DNA of 48,190 nt. Origin: Alphaproteobacteria bacterium. GTDB lineage: Bacteria > Pseudomonadota > Alphaproteobacteria > ATCC43930 > CGMCC-115725. Below, piece after piece: positions 31,834 through 40,730 of the stretch. The translations under genes were made by a program, and so were the position numbers. The notes beneath the pieces are model-generated. The model was not told the origin of the DNA and searched no databases. It saw only the letters and a list, made by a program, of their open reading frames with translations. The stretch covers positions 1 through 48,190 of the forward strand of contig JAJPHB010000023.1 in NCBI GenBank assembly GCA_021325525.1, read 5' to 3'. The first letter of the stretch is position 1. Every line of letters begins with the position of its first letter.

Positions 31834-34257
31834 TCACCCCTTGAGCCGGGTGTTCTCCGGGTCATAGAGCGGCTCGCGGGCAACCATCGCGCGTTTGCGC
31901 TCGCCCAGGATCTCGATCTCGAGCATCGTTCCCTCCGTTGCGAGATCGGCCCTGACATAGGCAAGGGCGAGCGACTTGCCGAGGCGGTGGCCGAAGCCGC
32001 CGGAGGTGACGAGCCCCGCTCGGCTTTCGCCGTCGAAGACCGTCGAACAGAAGGGCGCCTCGGCTTCGAGCGGATCGAGGACGAGCGGAACGAGCCGGTC
32101 GCGGACGCCGCGCGCCTGTTCGGCGAGGAGCGCTTCCTTGCCGGGGAACCGGTCCTTCGCGAAATCGATGAAACGGCCGAGCCCTGCCGCCAGCGCCGAA
32201 TATTCGGTACTCAGATCCTGCTTCCACGCGCGGTAGCATTTCTCGAGGCGGAGCGACTCGATGGCGTAGAGGCCGAAATCGGCGATGCCGTATTGGGCAC
32301 CCGCCTCCCACAGCATCTCGTAGAGGGGAAGCGCGTGCTCCATCGCGACATGCAGCTCGAAGCCGAGCTCGCCCACATAATTGACGCGCAGCGCTGTCGC
32401 CGGAATGGCGCCCAGCATGATCTCGCGGCAGGAAAGCCAGGGGAATGCCGACGAGGAGAGATCGGCCTCGCTCAGCTTTGCCAGCACCTCGCGCGAGCGC
32501 GGACCGGCGAGGACCAGCGTCGTATAGCGCTCGGTGACGGGTTCGAGGACGGTGCCCGCTGGAAGCGGCGACGCCAAGAGGCGGTCGCGGTCGTGCCATT
32601 CCGCCGTGCTGGCGCCGATGAGCCAGAAGCGGTCGGGGGCGAGCCGCGTCACCGTCATCTCGGAGAGGACGCCGCCGCGCTCGGTGAGGATATAGGCGAG
32701 AGAGAGGCGGCCTGGCTTCGGCACCCTTCCGGCGATGAGCCCGTCCAGCCATTCGGCGGCGGCGCCGCCGCGGAGCTCGAAGCGCGAGAAGCCGGGGAGA
32801 TCGGCGATGCCGACCCGGCTTGCCACCGCCGCGCATTCCTCGGCGACGGCGGCGAACCAATGCGGCCGGCGAAAGGTCAAGCTTCCCTTCGCCTCGGCCG
32901 CGGAGCGCGGGAACCAGGTCGCGCGCTCCCAGCCGTTGCGCGCCCCGAAGGCCGCGCCCCTGGCGGCAAGGCGCGCATAGACGGGCGAGGTCTTGACGGG
33001 ACGCCCCGCCGGCCGCTCCTCGACCGGAAAGCCGATCGCGTATTCGTTCTGGTAGAGCTCGATAGCTTTCGCCGTGACATAGGGCCGGGTGACGAAGCCG
33101 GTGTAGCGGCGCGGATCGCAGGACCAGAGATCCCATTCCGGCTCGCCCTCGACCACCCATTCGGCAAGCGCCTTGCCGGCGCCGCCCGCCTGGACGATGC
33201 CGAAGGAGAAGACGCAGCATTCGAAGGCGTTGGAGAGGCCCGGCGCCGGGCCGATCAGCGGGTTGCCGTCGGGCGTATAGGGAATGGGGCCGTTGACGAC
33301 TTTCTTGATCCCGGTCCGAGCGAGCAGCGGCACGCGGCGGCAGGCGCTCTCGATCTGGGGATCGAGGCGCGAAAGGTCGTCGGGGAAGAGCTGGAAGGAG
33401 AAATCCTCGGGCATGCCGCCTTGCCAATAGGCGCGCGCCTGCCACTCATAGGGCCCGAGCAGCAGCCCCTTCCCTTCCTGGCGCAGATAATAGCTGTCGT
33501 CGGGATCGCGCAGCAGCGGCAGGAGCTGCGCGCGCGCCGCCAGCTCCGGCACGTCCTCGGTGACGAGATACTGGTGACCCATGGCAACGCAGGGCACACT
33601 GCGCCCCATCATGGCGCCGATCTCGGCGGCTCGGTACCCTGCGGCGTTGACGACGATCTCGGCCGTGATCGTCCCCTGCGCCGTCGCGATGCGCCAGGCG
33701 CCGCCGGCGCCGCGGGCGATCCCCGTCACCGGACAGAAGCGGATGATCGTGGCGCCGAGATCGCGCGCGCCCTTGGCGAAGGCCTGCGTCAGCTGCGCCG
33801 GATCGATGTCGCCGTCATCGGGGTCCCATTGCGCGCCGGCGATGCCGTGGAGCTCGACGAAGGGATAGCGCTCCTTGAGCTCCGCCGGGCTCAGCATCTC
33901 GAAGGCGATGCCCTGATGGCGCGCCATCGCGGTGATGTGGCGGTACTCGGCAAGGCGCTCCTTGCCATGGGCGAGGCGCACCGCCCCCGTCACGTGATAA
34001 TTGATGGGATAGCCGACCTCGGCGCCGAGACCGCAATAGAGCCGCGTCGAATAGCGCTGGAGCTTCATGAGGCCCCAGCTCCCGGAAAAATTCGGGCAAT
34101 TGCCGGCGGCATGCCAGGTCGAGCCGGAGGTGAGCTCGTTCCGCTCCAGGAGCACGAGCTCGCGCCAGCCCATCTTGGCGAGGTGATAGAGCGCGCTGCA
34201 GCCGACAGCGCCGCCGCCGATGATGACGACCCGCGCATGGGAGGGGAGACCGGCCAT
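31834..34257 (-). CDS. Dimethylglycine/sarcosine dehydrogenase-like flavoprotein with GcvT domain
   Basis: 807 residues from the ATG at 34257 (GAGG upstream). The N-terminal FAD domain begins VVIIGGGAVGCSALYHLA, and STWHAAG includes the His that carries covalent FAD in dimethylglycine dehydrogenase. After about residue 400 come the FAO and GcvT-like folate-binding domains (ILTERGGVLSEMTVTRL, LRVNYVGELGFELHV, IESLRLEKCYRAWKQDL, LVTSGGFGHRLGKSLALAYV). It removes methyl groups from N-methylglycines, giving methylene-tetrahydrofolate or formaldehyde. An MttB-like gene lies 4 kb away, so methylated glycine use is a shared theme. It ends 46 bases from the convergent coq7 stop. Confidence 0.9.
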   Translation of the reverse strand: MAGLPSHARVVIIGGGAVGCSALYHLAKMGWRELVLLERNELTSGSTWHAAGNCPNFSGSWGLMKLQRYSTRLYCGLGAEVGYPINYHVTGAVRLAHGKERLAEYRHITAMARHQGIAFEMLSPAELKERYPFVELHGIAGAQWDPDDGDIDPAQLTQAFAKGARDLGATIIRFCPVTGIARGAGGAWRIATAQGTITAEIVVNAAGYRAAEIGAMMGRSVPCVAMGHQYLVTEDVPELAARAQLLPLLRDPDDSYYLRQEGKGLLLGPYEWQARAYWQGGMPEDFSFQLFPDDLSRLDPQIESACRRVPLLARTGIKKVVNGPIPYTPDGNPLIGPAPGLSNAFECCVFSFGIVQAGGAGKALAEWVVEGEPEWDLWSCDPRRYTGFVTRPYVTAKAIELYQNEYAIGFPVEERPAGRPVKTSPVYARLAARGAAFGARNGWERATWFPRSAAEAKGSLTFRRPHWFAAVAEECAAVASRVGIADLPGFSRFELRGGAAAEWLDGLIAGRVPKPGRLSLAYILTERGGVLSEMTVTRLAPDRFWLIGASTAEWHDRDRLLASPLPAGTVLEPVTERYTTLVLAGPRSREVLAKLSEADLSSSAFPWLSCREIMLGAIPATALRVNYVGELGFELHVAMEHALPLYEMLWEAGAQYGIADFGLYAIESLRLEKCYRAWKQDLSTEYSALAAGLGRFIDFAKDRFPGKEALLAEQARGVRDRLVPLVLDPLEAEAPFCSTVFDGESRAGLVTSGGFGHRLGKSLALAYVRADLATEGTMLEIEILGERKRAMVAREPLYDPENTRLKG

Positions 34258-34355
34258 GCCGCCATCCTCGCCGCCCGCTCCGGGCTTTGCAACGGCTTCG
34301 TCCTTGAGGCAAAGCGCAGCCGAGGTTGATCCGCGCCACGCGCCCACAGCTTCAG

Positions 34356-34447
34356 TTCAGCGCAGAGGTCGCCGCGGGAGCGCCGCGGTCGCAGTGAATC
34401 CGGATGCGCGGCGGCCTTTGCGAACCCTCTGCGTCCTCCGCGCTGAA
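34356..34447. repeat. Repeat with inverted ends (TTCAGCGC...GCGCTGAA)
   Basis: TTCAGCGCAGAGG at the left and CCTCTGCGTCCTCCGCGCTGAA at the right are inverted copies about 55 bases apart. It is the same general word family as the repeat at 2287. It lies in the 320-base gene-free gap 34258-34577, in which I see nothing else. Confidence 0.5.
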
Positions 34448-34577
34448 AGTCGTGATCGCCGTCATCTCTCAAGCGTCGACAGTTTGGGCCGCGCCGTGTG
34501 CCGGGTTGCAGCGAAGGACCAGAGCGACAGCCGTTCTACTCCGCTGAAATTGCTTCAGGCGGCATCCTTGATTTCGA

Positions 34578-34978
34578 TCAAAGGCGCTTGCCGAGAACGG
34601 CGAAGGCGGCCTCGAGCTGATCGACCCGCGAGGCGTGGCGGAGATCGAGGAGGCGTTGCGTCTGCGTCACAGGCCAGCCGAGGCGCCGTGCCAATTCCGC
34701 CTTACTGACGCCTTGTGCGCGCATTGCCTCGTACAGCGCCACTGGCCGCCGCCAGCGCAGGCAGCGTGACGACCGGTTGGCCGCGTGACGGCCGCGACGG
34801 ATGGGGAATATCCTCTCGATCCCCCATGAGCGAAATGATCGCGCTTTCGATCGCATCGACTGCACGGGCCAGCGCCTCGCCTTCATCCTCGCCGAAGCTG
34901 TGCGAAGGGAATGTCGGGAAACCCGACAAGAATCGTGCCGTTGTCGTCCGGCGTGAGGGTGACGGGATAGGTGTACAA
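34578..34978 (-). pseudogene. hicB-like antitoxin pseudogene with two frameshifts
   Basis: Translation starts at a TTG (34978) after AAGGAG and reads LYTYPVTLTPDDNGTILVGF then PDIP. The frame then breaks near 34904-34907. The next frame continues HSFGEDEGEALARAVDAIES, then AIISLMGDREDIP and RGQPVVTLPALAAA, and breaks again near 34741-34744. The third frame gives LYEAMRAQGVSKAELARRLG, then VTQTQRLLDLRHASRVDQLE, AAFAVLGKRL and stop. Joined, these give a standard HicB: a partial RNase-H-like domain plus a helix-turn-helix. Each break fits loss of two bases. No hicA toxin gene is present beside it. Confidence 0.82.
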
Positions 34979-35039
34979 CGCGGACTCCTTCCGCCGAACG
35001 GCGCGAAATCGCCGTGCGAGCCGAGAGGCAGCCGCGGCA

Positions 35040-35597
35040 CTAAACCGGATCGAGCTCGGTGTCCCAGTAAAGAAAATCCCGCCAACTCTGGTGCAGGAAG
35101 TTTGGCGGGAAGGCGCGGCCGTTCTCCTGGAGCAGATGGGTCGTCGGTTGTACCGGTCTATGCCGCGGATAGAGCCCGCTTTCCTGCGGCAAGCGGCTGC
35201 CCTTCAAGAGATTGCAGCTCGAGCAGGCCGTGACGACATTGTCCCAGGTCGTGCGCCCGCCGCGCGAGCGCGGCACCACATGGTCGAAGGTGAGGTCGTG
35301 CGAGGGGAAGGGCTCGCCGCAATACTGGCAGGTGAAGCGGTCGCGCAGGAAGACGTTGAAGCGCGTGAAGGCGGGCCGCCGCGCCGCCGGAATGTACTCC
35401 TTGAGCGAGATGACGCTGGGCAGGCGCATCTCGAAGGAGGGGCTGCGCACGACCTCCTCGTATTCCGAGATGATGTTGACGCGTTCCAAGAAGACCGCCT
35501 TCACGGTCTCCTGCCAGGACCAGAGCGACAGAGGGAAATAGGAGAGCGGGCGGAAATCCGCGTTCAGCACCAGCGCCGGGCAATTATCCAAGGACAT
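35040..35597 (-). CDS. HNH endonuclease family protein
   Basis: 185 residues. A zinc-binding HNH domain spans about 85-145: CQYCGEPFPSHDLTFDHVVP, then SRGGRTTWDNVVTACSSCNLLKG, with the DHV, N and two CxxC pairs. The N-terminal half (LNADFRPLSYFPLSLWSWQE) is typical of a conserved bacterial HNH group of unknown role that occurs in chromosomes without mobile elements. It is not obviously part of a defence island here. The decayed hicB lies just downstream. Confidence 0.88.
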   Translation of the reverse strand: MSLDNCPALVLNADFRPLSYFPLSLWSWQETVKAVFLERVNIISEYEEVVRSPSFEMRLPSVISLKEYIPAARRPAFTRFNVFLRDRFTCQYCGEPFPSHDLTFDHVVPRSRGGRTTWDNVVTACSSCNLLKGSRLPQESGLYPRHRPVQPTTHLLQENGRAFPPNFLHQSWRDFLYWDTELDPV

Positions 35598-35722
35598 GCT
35601 CGCGTCTCACTCTGTCCCGGGAACACCGTTCCGCATCAACCTACCTCGATACTGTGGCAGTTCGATGGCCGATTCACAAGGTCTAGCCTCGCGCCTACAA
35701 CATCTGGGGAGATCGGCCGATT

Positions 35723-36595
35723 TCAGCGCGTCGGAACCGGCTTCTCGCCGCGGTAATCGTAGAAGCCCCTCCCCGATTTGCGGCCGAGCCAGCCCGCCTC
35801 GACATATTTGACGAGGAGCGGGCATGGCCGGTACTTCGAATCGGCGAGGCCCTCATAGAGCACCTGCATGACCGAGAGGCAGGTATCGAGGCCGATGAAA
35901 TCGGCGAGCTCCAGCGGCCCCATCGGATGGTTGGCGCCGAGCCGCATCGCCGTGTCGATGGCATCGACCGATCCCACCCCCTCATAGAGCGTGTAGACGG
36001 CCTCGTTGATCATCGGCAGCAGGATGCGGTTGACGATGAAGGCCGGGAAATCCTCCGCCGCCACCGGAGTCTTGCCGAGCCGCACCGCAAGATCGCGCAC
36101 CGTCGCGAAGGTCGACTCCTCGGTCGCGATGCCGCGGATGAGCTCGACGAGGCTCATCACCGGCACCGGGTTCATGAAATGCATGCCGATGAACTTGCCG
36201 GGGCGGTCGGTCGTCGAGGCGAGGCGCGTGATCGAGATCGAGGAGGTGTTGCTGGCGACGATCGCGTCCGGGCGCAGCGCCGGCACGAGCTCCTTGAAGA
36301 TGGCGCGCTTCACCGCCTCCTTCTCGGTCGCCGCCTCGATGACGATCTCGCAATCGCCGAACATCGAGAATTGCGTGCCGGTCGCGATGCGCTTCAGCGC
36401 CGCGTCCTTGTCGCTCTCCGCGATCTTGCCGCGCGCCACCTGGCGTTCGAGGTTGTGCGCGATCGTCTGCCGCGCCCGGCTGAGCGCGGCCTCGTCGATG
36501 TCGTGCAGCTTCACCTGAAAGCCGGCAAGGGCGCAGACATGCGCGATGCCGCCGCCCATCTGGCCGGCGCCGATGACGCCGACCGTCTTGATCAT
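35723..36595 (-). CDS. hbd: 3-hydroxybutyryl-CoA dehydrogenase
   Basis: 290 residues from the ATG at 36595 (an ATG at 36610 is also in frame). The NAD-binding motif is VGVIGAGQMGGGIAHV; the catalytic His is in GMHFMNPVPVMSLVELI, and the C-terminal domain contains NRILLPMINEAVYTLYEG and MGPLELADFIGLDT. It interconverts acetoacetyl-CoA and 3-hydroxybutyryl-CoA, feeding crotonyl-CoA, the substrate of the reductase encoded at 42601. Third gene after etfB and etfA on the same strand, 25 bases from etfA. Confidence 0.94.
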   Translation of the reverse strand: MIKTVGVIGAGQMGGGIAHVCALAGFQVKLHDIDEAALSRARQTIAHNLERQVARGKIAESDKDAALKRIATGTQFSMFGDCEIVIEAATEKEAVKRAIFKELVPALRPDAIVASNTSSISITRLASTTDRPGKFIGMHFMNPVPVMSLVELIRGIATEESTFATVRDLAVRLGKTPVAAEDFPAFIVNRILLPMINEAVYTLYEGVGSVDAIDTAMRLGANHPMGPLELADFIGLDTCLSVMQVLYEGLADSKYRPCPLLVKYVEAGWLGRKSGRGFYDYRGEKPVPTR

Positions 36596-36620
36596 GTCGG
36601 AGCTCACCATCGCGCGCCCG

Positions 36621-37568
36621 TCACTTGCCCTTGGCGAGCTCGGCGTCGAGCTCGGGCACGATCTTGAAGAGATCGCCGACGAGGCCGTAATCGGCGACCT
36701 GGAAGATGGGCGCCTCCTCGTCCTTGTTGATGGCGACGATGACCTTCGAATCCTTCATGCCGGCAAGGTGCTGAATGGCGCCGGAGATGCCGACCGCGAT
36801 GTAGAGCTCCGGCGCCACGATCTTGCCGGTCTGGCCGACCTGGTAATCGTTCGGCACGAAACCGGCATCGACCGCGGCGCGCGAGGCGCCGACGGCGGCG
36901 CCGAGCTTGTCGGCGACGCTTTCGAGCAAGCGGAAATTGTCGCCCGACTGCATGCCGCGGCCGCCGGAGATGACGATTCGCGCGCTCGTCAGCTCCGGCC
37001 GCTCCGATTTCGACAGCTCGGCGCCGACATATTCCGAAAGGCCGGGCGAACCGGCACCGGGCGCGCTTTCGATGGCGGCGCTGCCGCCCTCGGCGGGCGC
37101 CGCCGGAAAGCCGGTCGCGCGCACGGTGACGACCTTCACGCTGTCCTTCGACTGCACCGTCGCCAGCGCGTTGCCGGCGTAGATCGGCCGCACGAAGGTG
37201 TCGGGCGAGACGACCGCGGAAATATCGGAGATCTGCATGACGTCGAGCAGCGCCGCGACGCGCGGCATGATGTTCTTGCCGACGGTCGTCGCCGTCGCCA
37301 CGACGTGGCTGTAGCCGCCGGCTTTGACGCGCTCGACGATGAGCGCCGCCATGTTCTCGGCGAGGGGATGCGCATAGGCGCCATCCTCGACCAGCACCAC
37401 CTTGGCGATGCCCGGAACCTTGGCCGCCGCCTCGGCGGCGGCCCGGCAATTCTGGCCGGCGACGAGAAGATGGAGATCGCCGCCCATCGCCGCGGCGGCG
37501 GTGACGGCGTGCAGCGTCGCCGCCTTCAGCGCGGCGTTGTCGTGCTCGGAAACGATCAGAATCGCCAT
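36621..37568 (-). CDS. etfA: Electron transfer flavoprotein alpha subunit
   Basis: 315 residues. The C-terminal FAD-binding domain has [39 protein letters not shown], then [20 protein letters not shown] and [16 protein letters not shown]. It accepts electrons from acyl-CoA and N-methyl dehydrogenases and passes them to ETF-ubiquinone oxidoreductase. Likely donors in this window are methylsuccinyl-CoA dehydrogenase and perhaps the dimethylglycine dehydrogenase-like enzyme. One base separates it from the etfB stop codon. Confidence 0.96.
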   Translation of the reverse strand: MAILIVSEHDNAALKAATLHAVTAAAAMGGDLHLLVAGQNCRAAAEAAAKVPGIAKVVLVEDGAYAHPLAENMAALIVERVKAGGYSHVVATATTVGKNIMPRVAALLDVMQISDISAVVSPDTFVRPIYAGNALATVQSKDSVKVVTVRATGFPAAPAEGGSAAIESAPGAGSPGLSEYVGAELSKSERPELTSARIVISGGRGMQSGDNFRLLESVADKLGAAVGASRAAVDAGFVPNDYQVGQTGKIVAPELYIAVGISGAIQHLAGMKDSKVIVAINKDEEAPIFQVADYGLVGDLFKIVPELDAELAKGK

Positions 37569-37569
37569 G

Positions 37570-38319
37570 TCAGATCACCCGCGCCTCGTTGCGGAGCTTG
37601 TCGACGAGCTCGGCCACGGATGCGACCTTGCGTCCGCCCTGGCGCTTCGGCGGCTCCTCGACTTTGAGCGTCACGAGTCGCGGCGCGACATCGACGCCGA
37701 GCTGCTCCGGCGTCAGCGTCTCGATCGGCTTCTTCTTCGCCTTCATGATATTGGGCAGCGAGGCGTAGCGCGGCTCGTTAAGGCGGAGATCGGTCGTCAC
37801 CACGGCCGGCAGCTTGAGCTTGACGGTCTCGAGCCCGCCATCGACCTCGCGCGTCACGAGAAGGCGGTCGCCCTCGCGCTTCACCTTGGAGGCGAAGGTT
37901 CCCTGCGCCCAGCCGAGGAGCGCCGCCAGCATCTGCCCGGTCTGGTTGCAGTCATCGTCGATCGCCTGCTTGCCGAGGATGCAGAGCTCGGGCTTCTCCT
38001 TCTCGACGATGGCTTTTAGGAGCTTCGCCACGGCGAGCGGCTGCAGCTCGGCATCGCTCTGCACCAGAATGCCGCGATCGGCACCCATGGCGAGCGCCGT
38101 GCGGATCGTCTCCTGGCATTGCGCGACGCCGAGCGAGACGGCGATGATCTCCGTCGCGATCCCTGCCTCCTTGAGGCGGATCGCCTCCTCGACGCCGATC
38201 TCGTCGAAGGGGTTCATCGACATCTTGACGTTCGCCGTCTCGACGCCCGTCTTGTCGGCCTTGACGCGGACCTTGACGTTGAAATCGATGACCCGCTTGA
38301 CGGCGACGAGAACCTTCAT
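37570..38319 (-). CDS. etfB: Electron transfer flavoprotein beta subunit
   Basis: 249 residues from the ATG at 38319 with AAGG upstream. [20 protein letters not shown] opens the protein; [40 protein letters not shown] and [20 protein letters not shown] are family signatures, the last being the docking loop region. It binds AMP and pairs with EtfA. First gene of etfB-etfA-hbd; a 16-base palindrome lies 70 bases upstream. Confidence 0.96.
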   Translation of the reverse strand: MKVLVAVKRVIDFNVKVRVKADKTGVETANVKMSMNPFDEIGVEEAIRLKEAGIATEIIAVSLGVAQCQETIRTALAMGADRGILVQSDAELQPLAVAKLLKAIVEKEKPELCILGKQAIDDDCNQTGQMLAALLGWAQGTFASKVKREGDRLLVTREVDGGLETVKLKLPAVVTTDLRLNEPRYASLPNIMKAKKKPIETLTPEQLGVDVAPRLVTLKVEEPPKRQGGRKVASVAELVDKLRNEARVI

Positions 38320-38389
38320 CGGCAACCTTGCATGATCAGGTGTTCCAGAAAGGACTGCGGGGCGCCGCTCTCGGCCGCCCGGCGCGAAT

Positions 38390-38405
38390 TTGTGCACGTG
38401 CACAA
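38390..38405. promoter_or_regulatory. Perfect 16-base palindrome upstream of etfB
   Basis: TTGTGCACGTGCACAA is perfectly symmetric and lies 71 bases before the etfB start codon in the 192-base gap between pduO and etfB. Its size and place fit a dimeric repressor or activator site. The regulator is not identified. The rest of the gap has no gene. Confidence 0.55.
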
Positions 38406-38511
38406 GCGGAAGGCAAGAATTTCATCATCATCGGGGAAAGCGCGGCCACGGGGAGGGTTTGACCGCCCCTTGGCTTGCCGCGTGCCTCTTCGCGGATGCA
38501 AGATCGTCGGC

Positions 38512-39075
38512 TCAGCGCGTCGCCCCGGGCTGCCAGAGCACGTCGCCTGCGCCCTTGTCGTTGACATGGCGGCCGAGCACGAAGAGATGGTCGGAGAGTC
38601 GGTTCAGGTATTTGAGCGCCTCGGGATTGAGCGCCTCGCGCGTCTGCAACTCGCCGACGAGGCGCTCGGCGCGGCGCACGATCGTCCGCGCCAGGTGAAG
38701 ATAGGCGGCGCAAGGCGTGCCGCCCGGCAGCACGAAGGAGGAAAGCGGCTGCAGCTCGGCATTGAGGGCGTCGATCTCGCGCTCCAAGCGCTCGACCTGC
38801 GCCGCGAGGATGCGGAGCGCGCCCGCGGCCTTCCGCCCCTCTTCCGGCGTGGCGAGGTCGGCGCCGAGATCGAACAGCTCGTTCTGGATGCGCGCCAGCA
38901 TGGCGTCCGCCTCGCCCGCGGCATGGAGCCGCGCGAGGCCGATCGCGGCATTCGCCTCCTCGACGGTGCCGTAGGCGGCGACGCGCAGATCGTGCTTGGG
39001 GACGCGCCGGCCGTCGCCGAGCGACGTCTCGCCCGCATCGCCGCCACGGGTATAGATGCGCGTCAGGCGCACCAC
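38512..39075 (-). CDS. Cob(I)alamin adenosyltransferase, PduO type
   Basis: 187 residues from a GTG at 39075. The ATP-binding N-terminus is YTRGGDAGETSLGDGRRVPK; YGTVEEANAAIGLAR, then FVLPGGTPCAAYLHLARTIV and RRAERLVGEL, then LNRLSDHLFVLGR are all conserved, including the Arg and Glu of the active site. It makes adenosylcobalamin, the cofactor needed by the ethylmalonyl-CoA mutase encoded at 44126. The small membrane protein gene lies just upstream (17 bases). Confidence 0.94.
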   Translation of the reverse strand: MVRLTRIYTRGGDAGETSLGDGRRVPKHDLRVAAYGTVEEANAAIGLARLHAAGEADAMLARIQNELFDLGADLATPEEGRKAAGALRILAAQVERLEREIDALNAELQPLSSFVLPGGTPCAAYLHLARTIVRRAERLVGELQTREALNPEALKYLNRLSDHLFVLGRHVNDKGAGDVLWQPGATR

Positions 39076-39091
39076 GGGGCGGCGGTCCGGC

Positions 39092-39283
39092 TCAATGCTT
39101 GAACATCATCATGAGCAGCGCGAAGAGCGCGAGGGCAATGCCCTGCAGCAAGACGCGCGACTGCATCAGCTTGTTGGAGCGCCGCGGATCGCCACCGCGG
39201 ATCATTTGCACGACGCCGAGGCCGAGGACGCCGACCGTCGCCAGCATGGCGATCGGGATGAGGACGACGATAAGGGTTTCCAT
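39092..39283 (-). CDS. Small twin-transmembrane (HIG1-like) protein
   Basis: 63 residues with two membrane helices, about 3-27 (TLIVVLIPIAMLATVGVLGL) and 44-61 (LLQGIALALFALLMMMF), joined by a loop QMIRGGDPRRSNKLMQSRV. The RSNKLM-RV motif is typical of a small alphaproteobacterial membrane protein related to HIG1, which is linked to respiratory complexes in mitochondria. Located before pduO and the etf genes. Confidence 0.85.
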   Translation of the reverse strand: METLIVVLIPIAMLATVGVLGLGVVQMIRGGDPRRSNKLMQSRVLLQGIALALFALLMMMFKH

Positions 39284-39366
39284 CGCTAAGATATAGCGCG
39301 CCGCGCGGCGCGGCGACAGGGTGATCCGCGGCGGCCGCGATTCGCGTGCGAGCAGGGGAGAAGAGC

Positions 39367-40614
39367 ATGGCAGAGCCGTCGCTCTCGGTCGAATGCTGCG
39401 TCGCTGGCGGCGGGCCGGCCGGGATGGTGGCGGGGCTGCTGCTGGCGCGGGCCGGGGTCAGGACCGTCGTCCTCGAGAAGCACGCCGACTTCCTGCGCGA
39501 TTTCCGTGGCGACACGATCCACCCCTCGACGCTCGAGATCATGCACGAGCTGGGCTTCCTCGAGGATTTCCTGAAGCTGCCGCATCAGAAAGCGGCGACG
39601 CTCGCCGCCGAGATCGGCGAGCGCACGATCAGGGTTGCGGATTTCTCGCATCTGCCGACGCGCTGCCGCTTCATCGCCTTCATGCCGCAATGGGATTTCC
39701 TCGATTTCCTCGCCGAGCGCGCATCCCGCTTCCCGGGCTTCGGCCTCTTGCGGCGGACGGAGGTGACAGGCCTCCTCATCGAGAACGGGCGTGTCGCCGG
39801 CGTCGCCGCCAGGGGGCCCGACGGCCCGATCACCGTGCGGGCGTCCCTCGTCCTCGGCGCCGACGGCCGGCACTCGACGGTGCGCGAGCGGGCCGGCCTT
39901 CCCGTCGAGACTCTCGGCGCGCCGATGGACGTGCTGTGGTTCCGCCTAGTGCGGCGGGCCGACGATCCCGTGGAATCGGCCGGGCGCTTCGATTCGGGCC
40001 GCATCTTCATCCGCATCAATCGCGGCAAGCATTGGCAATGCGGCTTCGTCATCGCCAAGGGCTCGTTCGCGGCGGTTCACGCCGAGGGCCTGCCGGCGTT
40101 CCGCCGCGCCGTCGCCGCGCTGATGCCGTTCGCGGCCGCGCGGCTCGACGAGATCGTCGATTGGGAGAGCGTCAAGCTGCTGACGGTCGGCCTCGACCGG
40201 CTGAAAACATGGCACCGCCCGGGCCTCCTCTGCATCGGCGATGCCGCGCACACCATGTCGCCGGTGGGCGGCGTCGGCATCAATCTCGCGATCCAGGACG
40301 CCGTCGCCGCCGCCAATATCCTCGCCGGCCCGCTGCTTCGCGGCGAGGTCGGGGAGGCGCATCTTCATCAAGTCCAGCGCCGGCGCGAGCTGCCGACAAG
40401 GGCGACGCAGCGCGTCCAGCTCCTCATCCAGAACCGCGTCGTCAGCCGCGTGCTCGCCGGCACGACGGCGCTCCGGCCGCCCCTCGCCCTGCGGCTGCTC
40501 GCCGCCTTTCCGCCGCTGCGCCGGCTGCCGGCGCGCCTCATCGGGCTCGGCATTCGGCCGGAGCATGTAAGAACCGCCCCGGCAGACGCGCAAGCCGGGC
40601 GAGTCCGAAGCTAG
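39367..40614 (+). CDS. FAD-dependent aromatic-type monooxygenase (UbiH/PobA fold)
   Basis: 415 residues from the ATG at 39367. The dinucleotide fold is CVAGGGPAGMVAGLLLARAG. The DG motif is LVLGADGRHSTVRERAG, and GDAAHTMSPVGGVGINLAIQDA is the second FAD-binding site of class A flavin monooxygenases. RGDTIHPSTLEIMHELG resembles the early substrate-side segment of this family. It hydroxylates an aromatic or related substrate using NAD(P)H and oxygen. The substrate is unknown; the last 40 residues are Arg/Leu/Pro rich. It stands alone, divergent from the pduO group. Confidence 0.87.
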   Translation: MAEPSLSVECCVAGGGPAGMVAGLLLARAGVRTVVLEKHADFLRDFRGDTIHPSTLEIMHELGFLEDFLKLPHQKAATLAAEIGERTIRVADFSHLPTRCRFIAFMPQWDFLDFLAERASRFPGFGLLRRTEVTGLLIENGRVAGVAARGPDGPITVRASLVLGADGRHSTVRERAGLPVETLGAPMDVLWFRLVRRADDPVESAGRFDSGRIFIRINRGKHWQCGFVIAKGSFAAVHAEGLPAFRRAVAALMPFAAARLDEIVDWESVKLLTVGLDRLKTWHRPGLLCIGDAAHTMSPVGGVGINLAIQDAVAAANILAGPLLRGEVGEAHLHQVQRRRELPTRATQRVQLLIQNRVVSRVLAGTTALRPPLALRLLAAFPPLRRLPARLIGLGIRPEHVRTAPADAQAGRVRS

Positions 40615-40664
40615 CGCTGCACCAGCACCGCGCATCCTTCAAAGGTGCTTGGCAGACCCGATCG

Positions 40665-40722
40665 ACCGCATCCTGAGGAGCGTCCGAAGGACGCGTCTCG
40701 ACGGACGCACAACGGAGGTCCG
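40665..40722. repeat. Dispersed palindromic repeat (CATCCTGAGGAGCG type)
   Basis: GCATCCTGAGGAGCGTCCGA followed by AGGACGCGTCTCGACGGACGC contains GCGTCCGAAGGACGC, an inverted repeat. Words of this type (CATCCTGAGGAGC...) are frequent between genes of alphaproteobacteria. It lies between two convergent genes and may act as a transcription-end structure. Confidence 0.55.
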
Positions 40723-40730
40723 AGCCCCGT

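Noticed and set aside
31987-34329. Long open frame opposite the dimethylglycine dehydrogenase-like gene
   Set aside because: Antisense shadow; no family motifs, whereas the minus strand carries FAD and GcvT motifs.
35040-35597. HNH nuclease as part of a defence island or homing element
   Set aside because: No intron, intein, restriction or phage genes around it; belongs to a common chromosomal HNH group.
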